Shown here piece after piece: positions 16,518 through 26,279 of a stretch of DNA of 64,000 nt. Position 1 is the first letter of the stretch. Each line of letters starts with the position of its first letter. The stretch is from VXNE01 sp965261535 (GTDB taxonomy: Bacteria > Pseudomonadota > Gammaproteobacteria > Pseudomonadales > Azotimanducaceae). Under the pieces are notes generated by a model. That model ran no database searches, was not told where the DNA came from, and was given only the letters and a program-made list of their open reading frames with translations. The DNA lies in NCBI GenBank assembly GCA_965261535.1, contig OZ253469.1, positions 186,001 through 250,000 on the forward strand, given 5' to 3'. Position numbers and translations under genes: made by a program.

Positions 16518-16888
16518 GATATCTGCTCGACACGCACACGCTGCTCTGGGCGCGCTCGGCGCCGCACCTGCTCTCCGAGGATGCCCTCGCCTTGTTCCGG
16601 ACGGACGAGACCGCCCTGTACCTCAGCGTGGCGTCGCTGTGGGAATGTGCGATCAAGCGCTCCATCGGTAAGCTCTACCTCCCGGATGACTTCTACCGGA
16701 TCGTGACCGGGGACTATGAGATTCTGCCTATTGAAGTCCCCCACCTGGAAACTTACGCGCGACTGCCCATGCATCATCGGGATCCGTTTGATCGACTGTT
16801 GGTGGCGCAAGCCCAACTCGCGGAGATGACCTTGGTTACTCGCGACCGCAACATCGCCAAGTACGATGTTTCGATCATGACCGCTTGA
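16514..16888 (+). CDS. PIN-domain toxin (VapC-like ribonuclease)
   Basis: A 124-residue PIN-domain nuclease starting at the GTG within the GTGA overlap (VRYLLDTHTLLWARS). Acidic active-site residues are visible: Asp in LLDTH, Glu in LWECAIK, Asp in RDPFDRLLVAQA and Asp in LVTRDRNI, all expected for a Mg-dependent RNase. A longer in-frame start at 16469 would overlap the antitoxin heavily and is unlikely. With the Phd-type antitoxin it forms a complete type II system; the RNA target is unknown. Many such PIN toxins cleave tRNA or rRNA. Confidence 0.87.
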   Translation: MRYLLDTHTLLWARSAPHLLSEDALALFRTDETALYLSVASLWECAIKRSIGKLYLPDDFYRIVTGDYEILPIEVPHLETYARLPMHHRDPFDRLLVAQAQLAEMTLVTRDRNIAKYDVSIMTA

Positions 16889-16994
16889 TATGGACTCTTG
16901 AAGATACCCCGGAAATATCGGTCGAGACCCACCTTGACTTGATTGCGCGGCGCGCGTCTGCACAATGGCGGTTAGAACAATAGCGGAGCGATTC

Positions 16995-17462
16995 ATGGCG
17001 ATCGAAGAAGGAAAAGCGGCACCGCAATTCACCTTGCGCGACACCGACGGTAACGAAGTGGCGTTGAAAGACCAACGCGGCAAGCATGTCGTCGTCTATT
17101 TCTATCCGAAAGACGACACGCCCGGCTGCACAAAGGAAGCATGCGGTTTCCGCGACCTTTGGAGCGAGATCGAGGACACCGGTGCCGCCGTGTTCGGCAT
17201 CTCTCCCGACGAAGCGGCATCGCACCGAAAATTCGTCGACAAGTACGCATTGCCGTTCACGCTCCTGAGCGATCCGAACCGGGAAGTCATGGAGATCTAC
17301 GGCGCCTACGGCGAAAAGATGATGTACGGCAGAAAGACCATGGGCGTCATCCGCTCGACGGTGGTGATCGATCCCGATGGCACGGTGGTCAAGCACTGGC
17401 GCCGCGTCCCGAAAGCGGCCGACCACCCGCAAAAGGTGCTAGAGATACTGCAAGGAAGCTAG
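16995..17462 (+). CDS. bcp: Thioredoxin-dependent peroxiredoxin (Bcp/PrxQ)
   Basis: A 155-residue peroxiredoxin of the BCP/PrxQ group that reduces hydroperoxides. The peroxidatic Cys is in YPKDDTPGCTKEACGFRD, with the resolving Cys five residues later, the arrangement typical of atypical 2-Cys PrxQ. RSTVVIDPDGTVVKHWRRV provides the conserved Arg. The ATG at 16995 follows GCGGAG at a normal distance; an upstream in-frame ATG at 16965 is less family-like. It stands alone, convergent with the giant surface-protein gene. Confidence 0.92.
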   Translation: MAIEEGKAAPQFTLRDTDGNEVALKDQRGKHVVVYFYPKDDTPGCTKEACGFRDLWSEIEDTGAAVFGISPDEAASHRKFVDKYALPFTLLSDPNREVMEIYGAYGEKMMYGRKTMGVIRSTVVIDPDGTVVKHWRRVPKAADHPQKVLEILQGS

Positions 17463-17493
17463 CCCGGCGTACTCCGCCGCACTAGCGCTAGAG

Positions 17494-20400
17494 CTAGAAG
17501 TGCGCCTGACCGGTCAGCAGGATCCGGAGTATGGTGCCGTGGCGCTCGCTGTCCGCGCTTTCGCCCGATATCTCCAGGCGATGCGGCAATCCGAGTACGG
17601 CGCTCGCAATTTCGTAGCTGACCCCAAGGCGGGCTCGGCGATAGGCATCGCGTGAAAGGTCCACCTCGGCGAATGGCATGATCGTGCCCGGCCGCCGCCA
17701 CAGATCGAAACCGTAGCTGACGCGGGTACCCATGCCCCAGCCGGGATTCTGGCGACGAAGGGCGCCCGCGAACGGATGGCTCCGATACCTGAAGATATCC
17801 ATGGCTTCCGCGGCACCGCCCCATCTCGGCGCCAGCATCAGCCGGAAACCCTTTCTTCCATCCGGTCCGACGACCAGCGTCGCCTTCACGCCCTCCTCCG
17901 CGTAGCTATCCGCGCTGTGCATAGCCAGCGTTCGTCCTTTCACCTCCAGGCTGACTGCCGGACCCTGGAAGCGGAAGCCGCCCGCCAATTCCACGCCACC
18001 GCCAGTCTCACCGTCGCCGCCGTCGTAGAGGCCGCCGACATCGATGAACGGCGATATCGGGACGCTGCCCAAGGCCATCGGCAGCGACGCCTCGGCGCCT
18101 ACCCGCAACCGCTGCACGTTCACGGTCAGCCCCTGGATCGCCCGAGGGCCTTCCTCCGTCTCGAGTTGCGCGAATCCAACATCCCCCCGGACGGCAAAAT
18201 CCAACTTGGCGAGCGGCCCGAAAGCGTAACGAATCCCGCTGAGACCCATTCGCATCGACAGATTGCTCGGTTCGCTCGCGACCGCCTGGCCTTCGCGCTC
18301 CGCAATCGCTTCGCCGGTGCCGAAACCGAGGATCGCCCACATCTTTCCGCGGTTCCCTAGTGCCCACTGGACATAGGGATGGATCACATTCAGTTCCGTC
18401 TGGAGGCGGCCCTTTCCGCCTTCGGCGCCGGTAAACTCATAGGACGCGTCGGCTAGTGCGCGAGAGATTGCGCCGCCGGCGATCCAGCCATCGCCCCGGG
18501 CATCAACACCCAGGTATGCCGATGTGAGGGATCCGTCATACAGGCCATCGTCCGGCTGGCCCTCGAAGGAGTGCCAATCGCCCGCGCCCCAAACGGCCCA
18601 GGAATTGATCGGATTGCCGAAACCTCCGAAGGGCATCTCGAACCACGCGTCCCGGAGCAACCGCGCGGGCGTGTATCCAATCGACCTCTGGAGATGCGGA
18701 TCGTGCATGCCCCAATGTCCATTGCCGACCGAGCTTCCCCAATGATCGGCAGCATCGAGTGCGGACCATTGAGGCCAGGCCGCGAAGGATGCGGGTGCCA
18801 TGCCTAGCCCGCCCCAAGCGTCGGATGGACCCGTCTCGGCCATCTCGAGCCGGGCGCCGATCGTACTCCCAGCGCTCGCCAGGAGGCCGCGTCCGACTGC
18901 CGCCATGGCATCTTCCAGCACTGCCGTCTCCTCCGCGCTTGTCTCCACCGTGACACCGAAGAACAGGAAGATCGCGGCATCCGTTGCGGCTACGGTAATC
19001 CTGGCCGTCCCTTCCGACACGGAAGTGATTGTCAGCATACTGCCCAAAAGATCTGCCGTGGCGACGGACGTGTCGTCGGACGACGACTCGAACTCTCCTA
19101 CGTATTCGACGCCCAGACGCTCCAACTCTTCCAACAAGTCAATAGTGCGCGACTGCCCGACTATGAAGTTGAGTGAAAGTGGAAAGAGGAGCAGTTCAGC
19201 GCTGACCTTGTGCGACGCCGATGCGGGCACGGCTTCGAAGGTGAGATCGACCGCGTTTCCGTTGGCGTCCGTGATATCTCCGGTCAGCGAGTTGGCGGCG
19301 ATACTGATGCCGTCCGTATCGGTGTCGCCAGCCTCCACCGTGTACTCGAACTTCAACGTCGGGGTACCGCTCCCTTCGACAAAGAGCGCATCCCCCATCG
19401 CCGGACCGATCGACAGCTCCAGCACCGGCGGCGCTCCAGTCACGTACACGGCTACATTGAACTCGACATCGACCTTGATAGTGTCATCTGTCGTGTACGT
19501 GTCGTTCGACCCCGCGTTGGATGTGACGGCAACCTCCAGAATCGCCGGTATGACCCTGTCCAGACGACCGTCCACCGTTTGCCCGATGTCGGCCTCAAGG
19601 CCCGCGAACGTGCGATCCACCGGGTTCCCGGCCGCGTCCTCGATGGCGCCCCCCTGCAGGGCGTTCGGGCCGATGCTGATGCCGTCTTCGTCGGAGTCGT
19701 TCTCCTGGACCACGTAGCGGAACGTCAGCATCTTGGTGCCGCTGCCGTCGACGAACGTTGCCGCGCGCGAGTACTCGCCGATCAAGAGGACCAGCGACAG
19801 ATCTAACGAGTCATCGACGTGCACCACCTCGCCGAACGCGACCGCGACCTTGATCTCATCGTCCAGGCCGTAGAATCCGCTCGCGTCCGGGTCCGATACG
19901 ATCTGGACCTTCGTCAACACCGGCCTGACGCCATCCACCTTGTGGTCGCTGTCGGCCGCTAGGGCCACAAACGTGCGCTCCACCACGTTGCCCGCGCCGT
20001 CTTCTATGCGGCCTTCCCGTAGAGCGCCGGGGCCGATGCTGATGCCGTCTTCGTCGAAGTCCCCTTCCCGCACGCGATAGCGAAACGTGAGCGTGTCGGT
20101 GCCGCTGCCGGAAAACAAAGCGGCGTCCGCTGTGCCGCCGCCGATCTCCAGCACCAGCACGGGATCCTCCGTCGCGTGGACCACCGTATCGAAGCGCACC
20201 TCGATCTCGATGTCCTCGCCGAGTCCGTAGGTCGTACCGGCCTCGGGGGCCAACGTGATCGCGAGCGAGGCGTTGACCGTGCCCACGACACTCCCGTCCA
20301 CGGTCCACCGCGTGTCCGGCGGCACCGCGCGGAAGCGCCTGTCCGCGACGTTGCCGGTATCGTCGGTGATCGTCCCCTCGCTCAACGCGTTCGCGGGCAC

Positions 20401-23400
20401 GCTGATGCCGTCGTCGTCCCGATCCGCCGCCACTACCGTGTAGTGGAACCGCAGCGTGTCCGTTCCGCTGCCGCCGGCGAACGACGCCGCCCGCACGTTC
20501 GCCCCGATGGAAAGCGTCAGCACGGGCGCGCCGGTGACGTGGACGACCCGATTGAAAACGACATGCGCGTCTATGCGGTCGTTGGCGCGGAACCCGCCGC
20601 CGCCCGGCGCAGCAAGGATGCGCACCGAGGTCACCGCCGGCACGCCGTCCGCAGCCACTTTGTGTCCAGACTGCCGCCGCATCGCCGGTATCCGACCGGG
20701 TGGATTCCCGGCAACGTCCGAGATGGCTCCCTCCGGGTCCAGCGCGTCCGGGCCCATGCTGATCCCATCGTCGTCGCGATCACCCACCTGGACTTCGTAA
20801 CGGAACCGCAGCGTAGTGGTGCCGCTGCCGTCGACGTAGACTGCTGAGCGCGACGCCGCTCCGACAGCGATGACGAGTGCGAGCGGCGGTGTCACGCGCA
20901 CGTACACGTCCTCGTCGAAGGTCACAGTTACCATGATCGCGTCTCCTGCGGCGTAGGTGCCGTCCGGCCCCGGATCAGAGGTGATGGCGATCCCGTCTAC
21001 CGAAGGTTCGACCGCGTCGACAAGGTGTCCCTCGTCATTGTCGATGGCCAGATCCAACGAACGCGTGACAGGATTGCCTACCGCGTCCGTGATTCGGCCC
21101 TCCTGCAGCGCTTCCGATCCAATGGAGATGCCGTCAGTGTCGATGTCTCCGGGCTGCACCGTGTACGCGAAGGCAAGCACCTTCGGCCGCGTCCTCTCGA
21201 GCGTTGCCCGGCGCGTCAGCGCACCGTGCCTCGGCGAAAGGAAAGAGACCAGCAGAACTGGACGGCCGGAAACCTGGACGTCGTCGTCGAAGAGGACTTC
21301 CATCTCTATCCGGTCGCCCGCCGCATAGGTGTGGTCTGCACCCGCCTTCGATACGATGCTCACGGTCGCGCCTCCCGGCGCAACGCCATCGACCTTGATA
21401 ACCAAGTTGTTGCCGACGACCCCCGCGACGTTTGCCCGGTTGCCGGCAAGGTCCCCGACTTCCCCGCCCTCGAGACCGGTTACCTTGACGTTGTCGCCCC
21501 GATCGCCGTCCTGCACCGCATACCGGAAGACCAGCGTGTCCGTGCCGTCGCCATCGACGAGGACGCCTCGCCGCACGGCGGCGGCGTTGCCGATCCGCAG
21601 CGCTAGCTTCAAGTCCGGATCGTGGCTGACGGTGACGCGCTCGTCGAACATGACGGCAATCTCGATAGACTCGCCCCTCGCGTAGGTGTCGCCGTTGCGC
21701 GGACTAGAGCGCTCCTCCAAGGGCTCTCGGAGGAGACCGGGATACACACCATCCACCACTTGATCCGACAACCGCGCGCGCGCCACGACCGTACGGTCCA
21801 CCGGCCAACTGTGGACATCGACGAGGCGTCCGCTTCCCACCATCGCGTTCGCCGCATAGCCGACACCGTCATCGTCGCGGTCGCCCTTCTGGACTTGGTA
21901 CTCGAATCTCAGCGTATCCGAACCGTTGCCGTCCGCGTCCCCGAAATCCATTTCTTTCGTCTCGTCCCCGATCCTGAGACGCAACTTGACGGGCTCGGCG
22001 CTGTCGTCCGCTTGGGCGTGCACGGTACCGCTGAAACGCACCTCCAGCGCGATCGAGTCGCCATCGCCGTACGGCCCGACCGAGGTGACGTCCACGCCCG
22101 CGACGCGCACGGTCGGCAGGCTGCCGTCCACGCGATGCGACCGCTGCTCCGACAAGGCGGAGTGTTCGCCATCCCACGGGTTTCCGGCCGAATCCAGGAT
22201 GATGTCGTCAGGCATTACCGCATTTGGCCCAGCCGAAATCCCGTCCTGGTCGCGGTCGTCATCCTGCACTGTGTAGCGGAAGACCAGGGCACGACCGCCG
22301 CTGCGCTCGGGGTAGTATCGCGCCGAGCGCGTGGTTTCCTCTTCGCCCGTACCGACCTGCAACGTCAGCGTCGGTTGCGCATCGCCGGAAACCCGCACGG
22401 CCTCGTCGAAACCGAGTTCTACAAGGATGGGCTCGCCCCGACGATAGATCCCACCCCCGCGCGGGTTCGACACGATCCGCAGCGCGGGGTGTGCAGGCGG
22501 GACGCCGTCTACCGCATGTCCCGACTGATCAGGCACCCGCGGCAGATCGGGAATCGCGTCGTTGCCCGCGTCATCTTTGATGGTGCCCAAGAGCGCATCG
22601 GCCGCCACCGATACCCCGTTCGCGTCCTCGTCATCCTGGACCACCGTGTAACGAAAGACCAAGGTCTGCCCCGGGCCGGTGTTCGCGACCGAAATGTCGC
22701 GGGCAACCGTTCCGACAGTCAGCGTCAGTCCCGCGTCACTGGTAGTGACCAACTCATCGATCGTGACCGTGACCTCCACCACGTCGCCGATGCCGTAAAT
22801 CCGATCCGGACCGGGGTTGGAGGTCAATCGAACATCGACGACCCTCGGCTTACTGGCATCGACGCGGTGGCCGCGGTCCCGGGCGATTGCCGGGACGATC
22901 CGGTCCACTGCGGCGGGAGGACTTCCAGACTCGATCCGGCCAGCCCTGAGGGCGTCCGAGCCGTAGCTGACGCCGTCGTCGTCCACGTCCCCGTCGACCA
23001 CGGAATAGTTGAAGCGCAGCGTATCCGCATCGCTGGCATCGGCATCGTAGGCCATAGTGCGCGCTCTGCGACCGACCGTGAGCGAGAAGGTGGGCGCGCC
23101 CGTGATCGTGACATTCTCGTTGAAGTCGACGTCGATGCGGATCATCTCTCCCGCGTTGTAGTACGTGTCCGTGGGGGTGCTCGCGAAGGTGACGCCAGTG
23201 ACCTCTCCCCCCGAGGCCGCCGTCGCGCCGAACATCAGCGCCAGGCTCGCTCCGAACGCCGCGCGCGCCTTGGGCGATGTCCGGCAAGGGAATGCGCGCC
23301 GCCGGAGACCCTCGGGGCCGACCGGCGGCCTCTTCCCCCGAGCGCCGGCGGACGCAAACGCCAGGACACCCGCGATCACGCGGGCAAATCCCGCGCGAAC

Positions 23401-23472
23401 AGGTCCCGACTGCGTCGCGACGTCAGTGCAGTGTCCGCTGCAATTCATTGTCCAATCCCCTGTCTGCGCCAA
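17494..23472 (-). CDS. Giant repeat adhesin with C-terminal autotransporter-type beta-barrel
   Basis: A 1992-residue predicted cell-surface protein. The first 85 residues contain two hydrophobic stretches (ARVIAGVLAFASAG and AAFGASLALMFGATAASG) and act as a long export signal; the ATG could be at 23472 or 23448. Residues about 87-1425 hold eleven degenerate repeats of about 120 residues (see repeat entry). Residues about 1425-1530 look like a further Ig-type domain. From about 1530 to the end, alternating amphipathic strands, GGAISRALADASYEF, RMGLSGIRYAFGPL and a terminal phenylalanine (GQAHF) indicate an outer-membrane barrel. The barrel probably anchors or exports the repeat stalk. Function is likely adhesion; the ligand is unknown. 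Confidence 0.85.
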   Translation of the reverse strand: MAQTGDWTMNCSGHCTDVATQSGPVRAGFARVIAGVLAFASAGARGKRPPVGPEGLRRRAFPCRTSPKARAAFGASLALMFGATAASGGEVTGVTFASTPTDTYYNAGEMIRIDVDFNENVTITGAPTFSLTVGRRARTMAYDADASDADTLRFNYSVVDGDVDDDGVSYGSDALRAGRIESGSPPAAVDRIVPAIARDRGHRVDASKPRVVDVRLTSNPGPDRIYGIGDVVEVTVTIDELVTTSDAGLTLTVGTVARDISVANTGPGQTLVFRYTVVQDDEDANGVSVAADALLGTIKDDAGNDAIPDLPRVPDQSGHAVDGVPPAHPALRIVSNPRGGGIYRRGEPILVELGFDEAVRVSGDAQPTLTLQVGTGEEETTRSARYYPERSGGRALVFRYTVQDDDRDQDGISAGPNAVMPDDIILDSAGNPWDGEHSALSEQRSHRVDGSLPTVRVAGVDVTSVGPYGDGDSIALEVRFSGTVHAQADDSAEPVKLRLRIGDETKEMDFGDADGNGSDTLRFEYQVQKGDRDDDGVGYAANAMVGSGRLVDVHSWPVDRTVVARARLSDQVVDGVYPGLLREPLEERSSPRNGDTYARGESIEIAVMFDERVTVSHDPDLKLALRIGNAAAVRRGVLVDGDGTDTLVFRYAVQDGDRGDNVKVTGLEGGEVGDLAGNRANVAGVVGNNLVIKVDGVAPGGATVSIVSKAGADHTYAAGDRIEMEVLFDDDVQVSGRPVLLVSFLSPRHGALTRRATLERTRPKVLAFAYTVQPGDIDTDGISIGSEALQEGRITDAVGNPVTRSLDLAIDNDEGHLVDAVEPSVDGIAITSDPGPDGTYAAGDAIMVTVTFDEDVYVRVTPPLALVIAVGAASRSAVYVDGSGTTTLRFRYEVQVGDRDDDGISMGPDALDPEGAISDVAGNPPGRIPAMRRQSGHKVAADGVPAVTSVRILAAPGGGGFRANDRIDAHVVFNRVVHVTGAPVLTLSIGANVRAASFAGGSGTDTLRFHYTVVAADRDDDGISVPANALSEGTITDDTGNVADRRFRAVPPDTRWTVDGSVVGTVNASLAITLAPEAGTTYGLGEDIEIEVRFDTVVHATEDPVLVLEIGGGTADAALFSGSGTDTLTFRYRVREGDFDEDGISIGPGALREGRIEDGAGNVVERTFVALAADSDHKVDGVRPVLTKVQIVSDPDASGFYGLDDEIKVAVAFGEVVHVDDSLDLSLVLLIGEYSRAATFVDGSGTKMLTFRYVVQENDSDEDGISIGPNALQGGAIEDAAGNPVDRTFAGLEADIGQTVDGRLDRVIPAILEVAVTSNAGSNDTYTTDDTIKVDVEFNVAVYVTGAPPVLELSIGPAMGDALFVEGSGTPTLKFEYTVEAGDTDTDGISIAANSLTGDITDANGNAVDLTFEAVPASASHKVSAELLLFPLSLNFIVGQSRTIDLLEELERLGVEYVGEFESSSDDTSVATADLLGSMLTITSVSEGTARITVAATDAAIFLFFGVTVETSAEETAVLEDAMAAVGRGLLASAGSTIGARLEMAETGPSDAWGGLGMAPASFAAWPQWSALDAADHWGSSVGNGHWGMHDPHLQRSIGYTPARLLRDAWFEMPFGGFGNPINSWAVWGAGDWHSFEGQPDDGLYDGSLTSAYLGVDARGDGWIAGGAISRALADASYEFTGAEGGKGRLQTELNVIHPYVQWALGNRGKMWAILGFGTGEAIAEREGQAVASEPSNLSMRMGLSGIRYAFGPLAKLDFAVRGDVGFAQLETEEGPRAIQGLTVNVQRLRVGAEASLPMALGSVPISPFIDVGGLYDGGDGETGGGVELAGGFRFQGPAVSLEVKGRTLAMHSADSYAEEGVKATLVVGPDGRKGFRLMLAPRWGGAAEAMDIFRYRSHPFAGALRRQNPGWGMGTRVSYGFDLWRRPGTIMPFAEVDLSRDAYRRARLGVSYEIASAVLGLPHRLEISGESADSERHGTILRILLTGQAHF
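19196..23213 (-). repeat. Eleven Ig/cadherin-like protein repeats, each about 365 bp
   Basis: Each repeat follows the same order: a TSDPGPDGTY-type opening, a GDxIxVxVxFDE strand, a PxLxLxIG strand, GSGTDTLRFxYxVQ, an acidic turn of the form GDxDxDGIS, an AL..G.I.DxAGN segment and HKVDG at the boundary. The DxDxDG turn resembles calcium-binding loops. Copies are clearly related but diverged, so the array is old and not a simple tandem expansion. Repeat 5 has lost the acidic loop (GDRGDNVKV). Confidence 0.8.
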
Positions 23473-23692
23473 AGGCGCCGAGCAAGGATCACTTGCTTAT
23501 AAAGCCGGCGGTCGCCAAGCCAAGTTGACTCGCCGCCGACCACTTCCCCCAACGGACCGGCGAGCCTAGCACACAAATACTTCAATCCGCACAATGCCTT
23601 GCGTCCGTTACGCTCTACCCCGCACTGCCCGCGACGTTGCAGTCGCCGTGCCGGACTGCCAACATGACGGCTCGATCACGCGGGACAGGCAC

Positions 23693-24931
23693 GTGAAATT
23701 CGGCATCTTCTACGAACACCAGCTTCCGCGGGACTGGGAGGAAGACAGCGAACATCGGCTGTTCAAGGCCTCGCTGGACCAGATCGAACTCGCGGATCAA
23801 CTGGGCTTCGACTATGCCTGGGAAGTCGAGCATCACTTCCTCGAGGAATACTCGCACTCTTCCGCGCCGGAGGTTTTTCTCGCGGCCGCCAGCCAGCGAA
23901 CCCGCAATATTCGACTCGGCCACGGCATCGTGCAGCTCACCACCAATCATCCCGCTCGCGTTGCCGAAAGAGTGGCGACGCTGGATCTGGTCTCGGACGG
24001 GCGTGTCGAACTCGGGCTCGGCGAAGGCGCCTCCGTCACCGAACTGCACCCCTTCAACCTGCGTTTTCGCGACAAGCGCCTCGTTTGGGAAGACGCCGTG
24101 CGCTGCACCCTGCCGATGTTCTGGAACCACGGCTGGCAGTACGAAGGCGAGTTCTTTCACTTCCCGCACCGCGCGGTCGTGCCCAAGCCACTGCAAAAGC
24201 CGCACCCGCCGCTATGGGTCGCCTGCTCTCAACTCGATACGATCCGCTACGCCGCGCATCGCGGGATGGGATGCCTTTGTTTCAAGTTCGTCAGTCTCGA
24301 CGCCGCGAAAGCCTGGGTGCACGCGTACTACAACACGTTCGTGCACGACCAGGAGAAGCTGTGTGACTACAAGAGCAATCCCAACATCGCCGTCGTGTCC
24401 GGTTTCATGTGCGCGGAAACCGACGACGAAGCCTGGAAAAAGGCGGATGGCTGGACGTTCTTCCAATTCGCGTTGCAGCTCTACAACAAGGAGGGGCCGT
24501 TCGAGCCCGGGGCCGTCAATCTCTGGGAGCGTTACCAGGAGTGGAAGCAAACGCCCGCGGGACAGCGGCGCTCAGGCAGCGAACTGATCGGTTCGCCCGA
24601 CACGATCGCCCAGCGCCTGCGCGAACTCGAGAAGGCCCATGTCGACCAGGTCATCCTGCTGAACCAGGCGGGCAAGAATTCGCATGAAGATATCTGCGCA
24701 AGTCTTGAACTTTTCGCTGAAAAGGTGATGCCCCGGTTCCACGCACGTCACCCCGAACAGGAAGCCTGGAAGACGGCGGTCCTCAACGGCGAAATCCCCC
24801 TGGAGGAGATCGATACCGAGCCGTTCAACTTCGCCGCGCGCGGCAAGCCAAGCAAACCACCGAGCCGGGACGGGCGGGACATGATCGGCGGCGTAGCCGG
24901 TCGGCCCGCATCCCGCGCGATCCAAAATTAG
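23693..24931 (+). CDS. LLM-class flavin-dependent oxidoreductase
   Basis: A 412-residue luciferase-like oxidoreductase. Typical blocks: VKFGIFYEHQLPR, LADQLGFDYAWEVEHHF, RTRNIRLGHGIVQLTTNHPA, ERVATLDLVSDGRVELGLGEG and PLWVACSQLDTIRYAAHRGMG, with IGSPDTIAQRLREL near the C-terminus. I start at the GTG at 23693 (VKFGIFYEH), where the family begins; the frame extends to an ATG at 23594 without family similarity. It is monocistronic, between the giant adhesin gene and dinB. It is the second of three LLM enzymes in the window and only distantly similar to the other two. Confidence 0.87.
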   Translation: MKFGIFYEHQLPRDWEEDSEHRLFKASLDQIELADQLGFDYAWEVEHHFLEEYSHSSAPEVFLAAASQRTRNIRLGHGIVQLTTNHPARVAERVATLDLVSDGRVELGLGEGASVTELHPFNLRFRDKRLVWEDAVRCTLPMFWNHGWQYEGEFFHFPHRAVVPKPLQKPHPPLWVACSQLDTIRYAAHRGMGCLCFKFVSLDAAKAWVHAYYNTFVHDQEKLCDYKSNPNIAVVSGFMCAETDDEAWKKADGWTFFQFALQLYNKEGPFEPGAVNLWERYQEWKQTPAGQRRSGSELIGSPDTIAQRLRELEKAHVDQVILLNQAGKNSHEDICASLELFAEKVMPRFHARHPEQEAWKTAVLNGEIPLEEIDTEPFNFAARGKPSKPPSRDGRDMIGGVAGRPASRAIQN

Positions 24932-24952
24932 GGCCGGCGGTTCGACAACTTC

Positions 24953-26182
24953 TCAAACCGCGGACACCGGCAGGTTTTCGCTTTCCAGGAAGTCCAGGTT
25001 GACGCCGCCGCCGACCGTTCCGGGGTGACCCAGGTCCCGCGCCCGCACAATCGCATCGCGGCCGAAGCGCGTAACCAGGTGGTCGATGGTCGTCTCCAGG
25101 TTGCGGCGCGCAACGTTTTCAAACAGGTCGAGCTGTCGCGGCTCCCGACGCCAGTCGAGATCGAACGCGGTCATCCCAACCAGTCGAAATGGACCCGGAT
25201 GATCGAATTCATTGAGCAGCCGTCTGCCGATGGCGAAGAAGTCCGAGGCTAGATCGACCGGCTTGCCCAGCGATCGCTGGCGCGCCATCAGCTCGAATCG
25301 GCTGGTCTTCAGACGCACGCGCACGCCGCCGGCGACATACCCCTTGGATCGAACGCGCCGGGCGATACGGTCGGCCGCGCGGCGCAAGTGCAATTCGATG
25401 TCCGCCCGCCTTGATACGTCCGCGCGCAGCGTCCGATCCGAACCGATGCTCTTGGCCGCCCTGGCGCGTCGGACCAAGCGCGGGTCGCACGCATGGGCCA
25501 GTTCATGGATGCGAACGCCAGCACTACCGAACTGCCGGCGCAGCAGGCGAACGTCGGTCCTCGCGATATCGCCGATGACGTTGTAGCCGAGCGCCGCCAG
25601 GCGCGGCGCGGTCTTCTTTCCCACGCCCCACAGTTTCGCCACCGGCAACGGCGACAACCATGCCTTGGCCCGATCCGGCGGTACCACCGTAAGTCCATCG
25701 GGCTTGTCGTGCGCGCTCGCGACCTTGGCCACGTACTTGGTGGCGGACAAGCCGACCGATATCCGCAGTCCGGTCGCCTCCAAGACCGCTTGTTTGATCT
25801 GCCGGCCCATCTCGCGAGGCCCGCCGAATATCGCTTCCGCCCCGGACATGTCGAGGAAGGCTTCGTCCAGGGACAGCGCTTCCACCCGAGGCGAGAAGTC
25901 GCCAAGAACACGCATCGTGTCTGCCGAGAGCTGCTGGTAGCGCTCGAAGCGCGGTTGGACGATGATGGCCTGGGGACAGCGCCGCGTCGCTTCTGCCATC
26001 GGCATCGCGCTGCCCACGCCAAATCGCCGCGCCGCGTAGCTCGCGGTCAGCACCACGCCCCGGGAGCTGTTCGGACCGACGATGACCGGTCGCCCGCGCA
26101 GGCTCGGATCGTCCATTTGCTCCACTGCGGCATAGAACGCATCCATGTCCGCGTGCGCCACGATCGCTGGCCACTTGCGCAT
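24953..26182 (-). CDS. dinB: DNA polymerase IV (Y-family translesion polymerase)
   Basis: A 409-residue Y-family polymerase that copies past damaged template bases. The catalytic acids are in VAHADMDAFYAAVEQ and SLDEAFLDMSG; the latter is the hallmark of the family. The helix-hairpin-helix (LWGVGKKTAPRLAALG) and little-finger domain follow. A beta-clamp-binding peptide, QLDLF, is present near residue 358, followed by an extra tail of about 50 residues. A LexA box 11 bp upstream of the ATG shows SOS control. Confidence 0.95.
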   Translation of the reverse strand: MRKWPAIVAHADMDAFYAAVEQMDDPSLRGRPVIVGPNSSRGVVLTASYAARRFGVGSAMPMAEATRRCPQAIIVQPRFERYQQLSADTMRVLGDFSPRVEALSLDEAFLDMSGAEAIFGGPREMGRQIKQAVLEATGLRISVGLSATKYVAKVASAHDKPDGLTVVPPDRAKAWLSPLPVAKLWGVGKKTAPRLAALGYNVIGDIARTDVRLLRRQFGSAGVRIHELAHACDPRLVRRARAAKSIGSDRTLRADVSRRADIELHLRRAADRIARRVRSKGYVAGGVRVRLKTSRFELMARQRSLGKPVDLASDFFAIGRRLLNEFDHPGPFRLVGMTAFDLDWRREPRQLDLFENVARRNLETTIDHLVTRFGRDAIVRARDLGHPGTVGGGVNLDFLESENLPVSAV

Positions 26183-26193
26183 GAGATGGACGA

Positions 26194-26213
26194 TACTGTA
26201 TGCAACAACAGTA
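26194..26213. promoter_or_regulatory. LexA (SOS) box of dinB
   Basis: TACTGTATGCAACAACAGTA is a near-perfect match to the gammaproteobacterial LexA consensus TACTGT-N8-ACAGTA, with both outer hexamers perfect inverted repeats. It lies 11 bp upstream of the dinB start, where bound LexA would block transcription or initiation. Confidence 0.9.
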
Positions 26214-26279
26214 TTGCAACACCCGCGGAAAGCGAGCGGATGCGAGTTGCTTACTCCGCTGGGCGGCGCGCCCGTCAGC

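Noticed and set aside
17461..17493. CTAGCGCTAG palindrome between bcp and the adhesin gene as a terminator
   Set aside because: The stem is short and there is no T-run in either direction.
21622..23502. Long plus-strand open frame opposite the giant adhesin gene
   Set aside because: It is a composition shadow of the repeat gene; its translation is Arg/Asp-rich with no domain, while the minus-strand repeats are clear.
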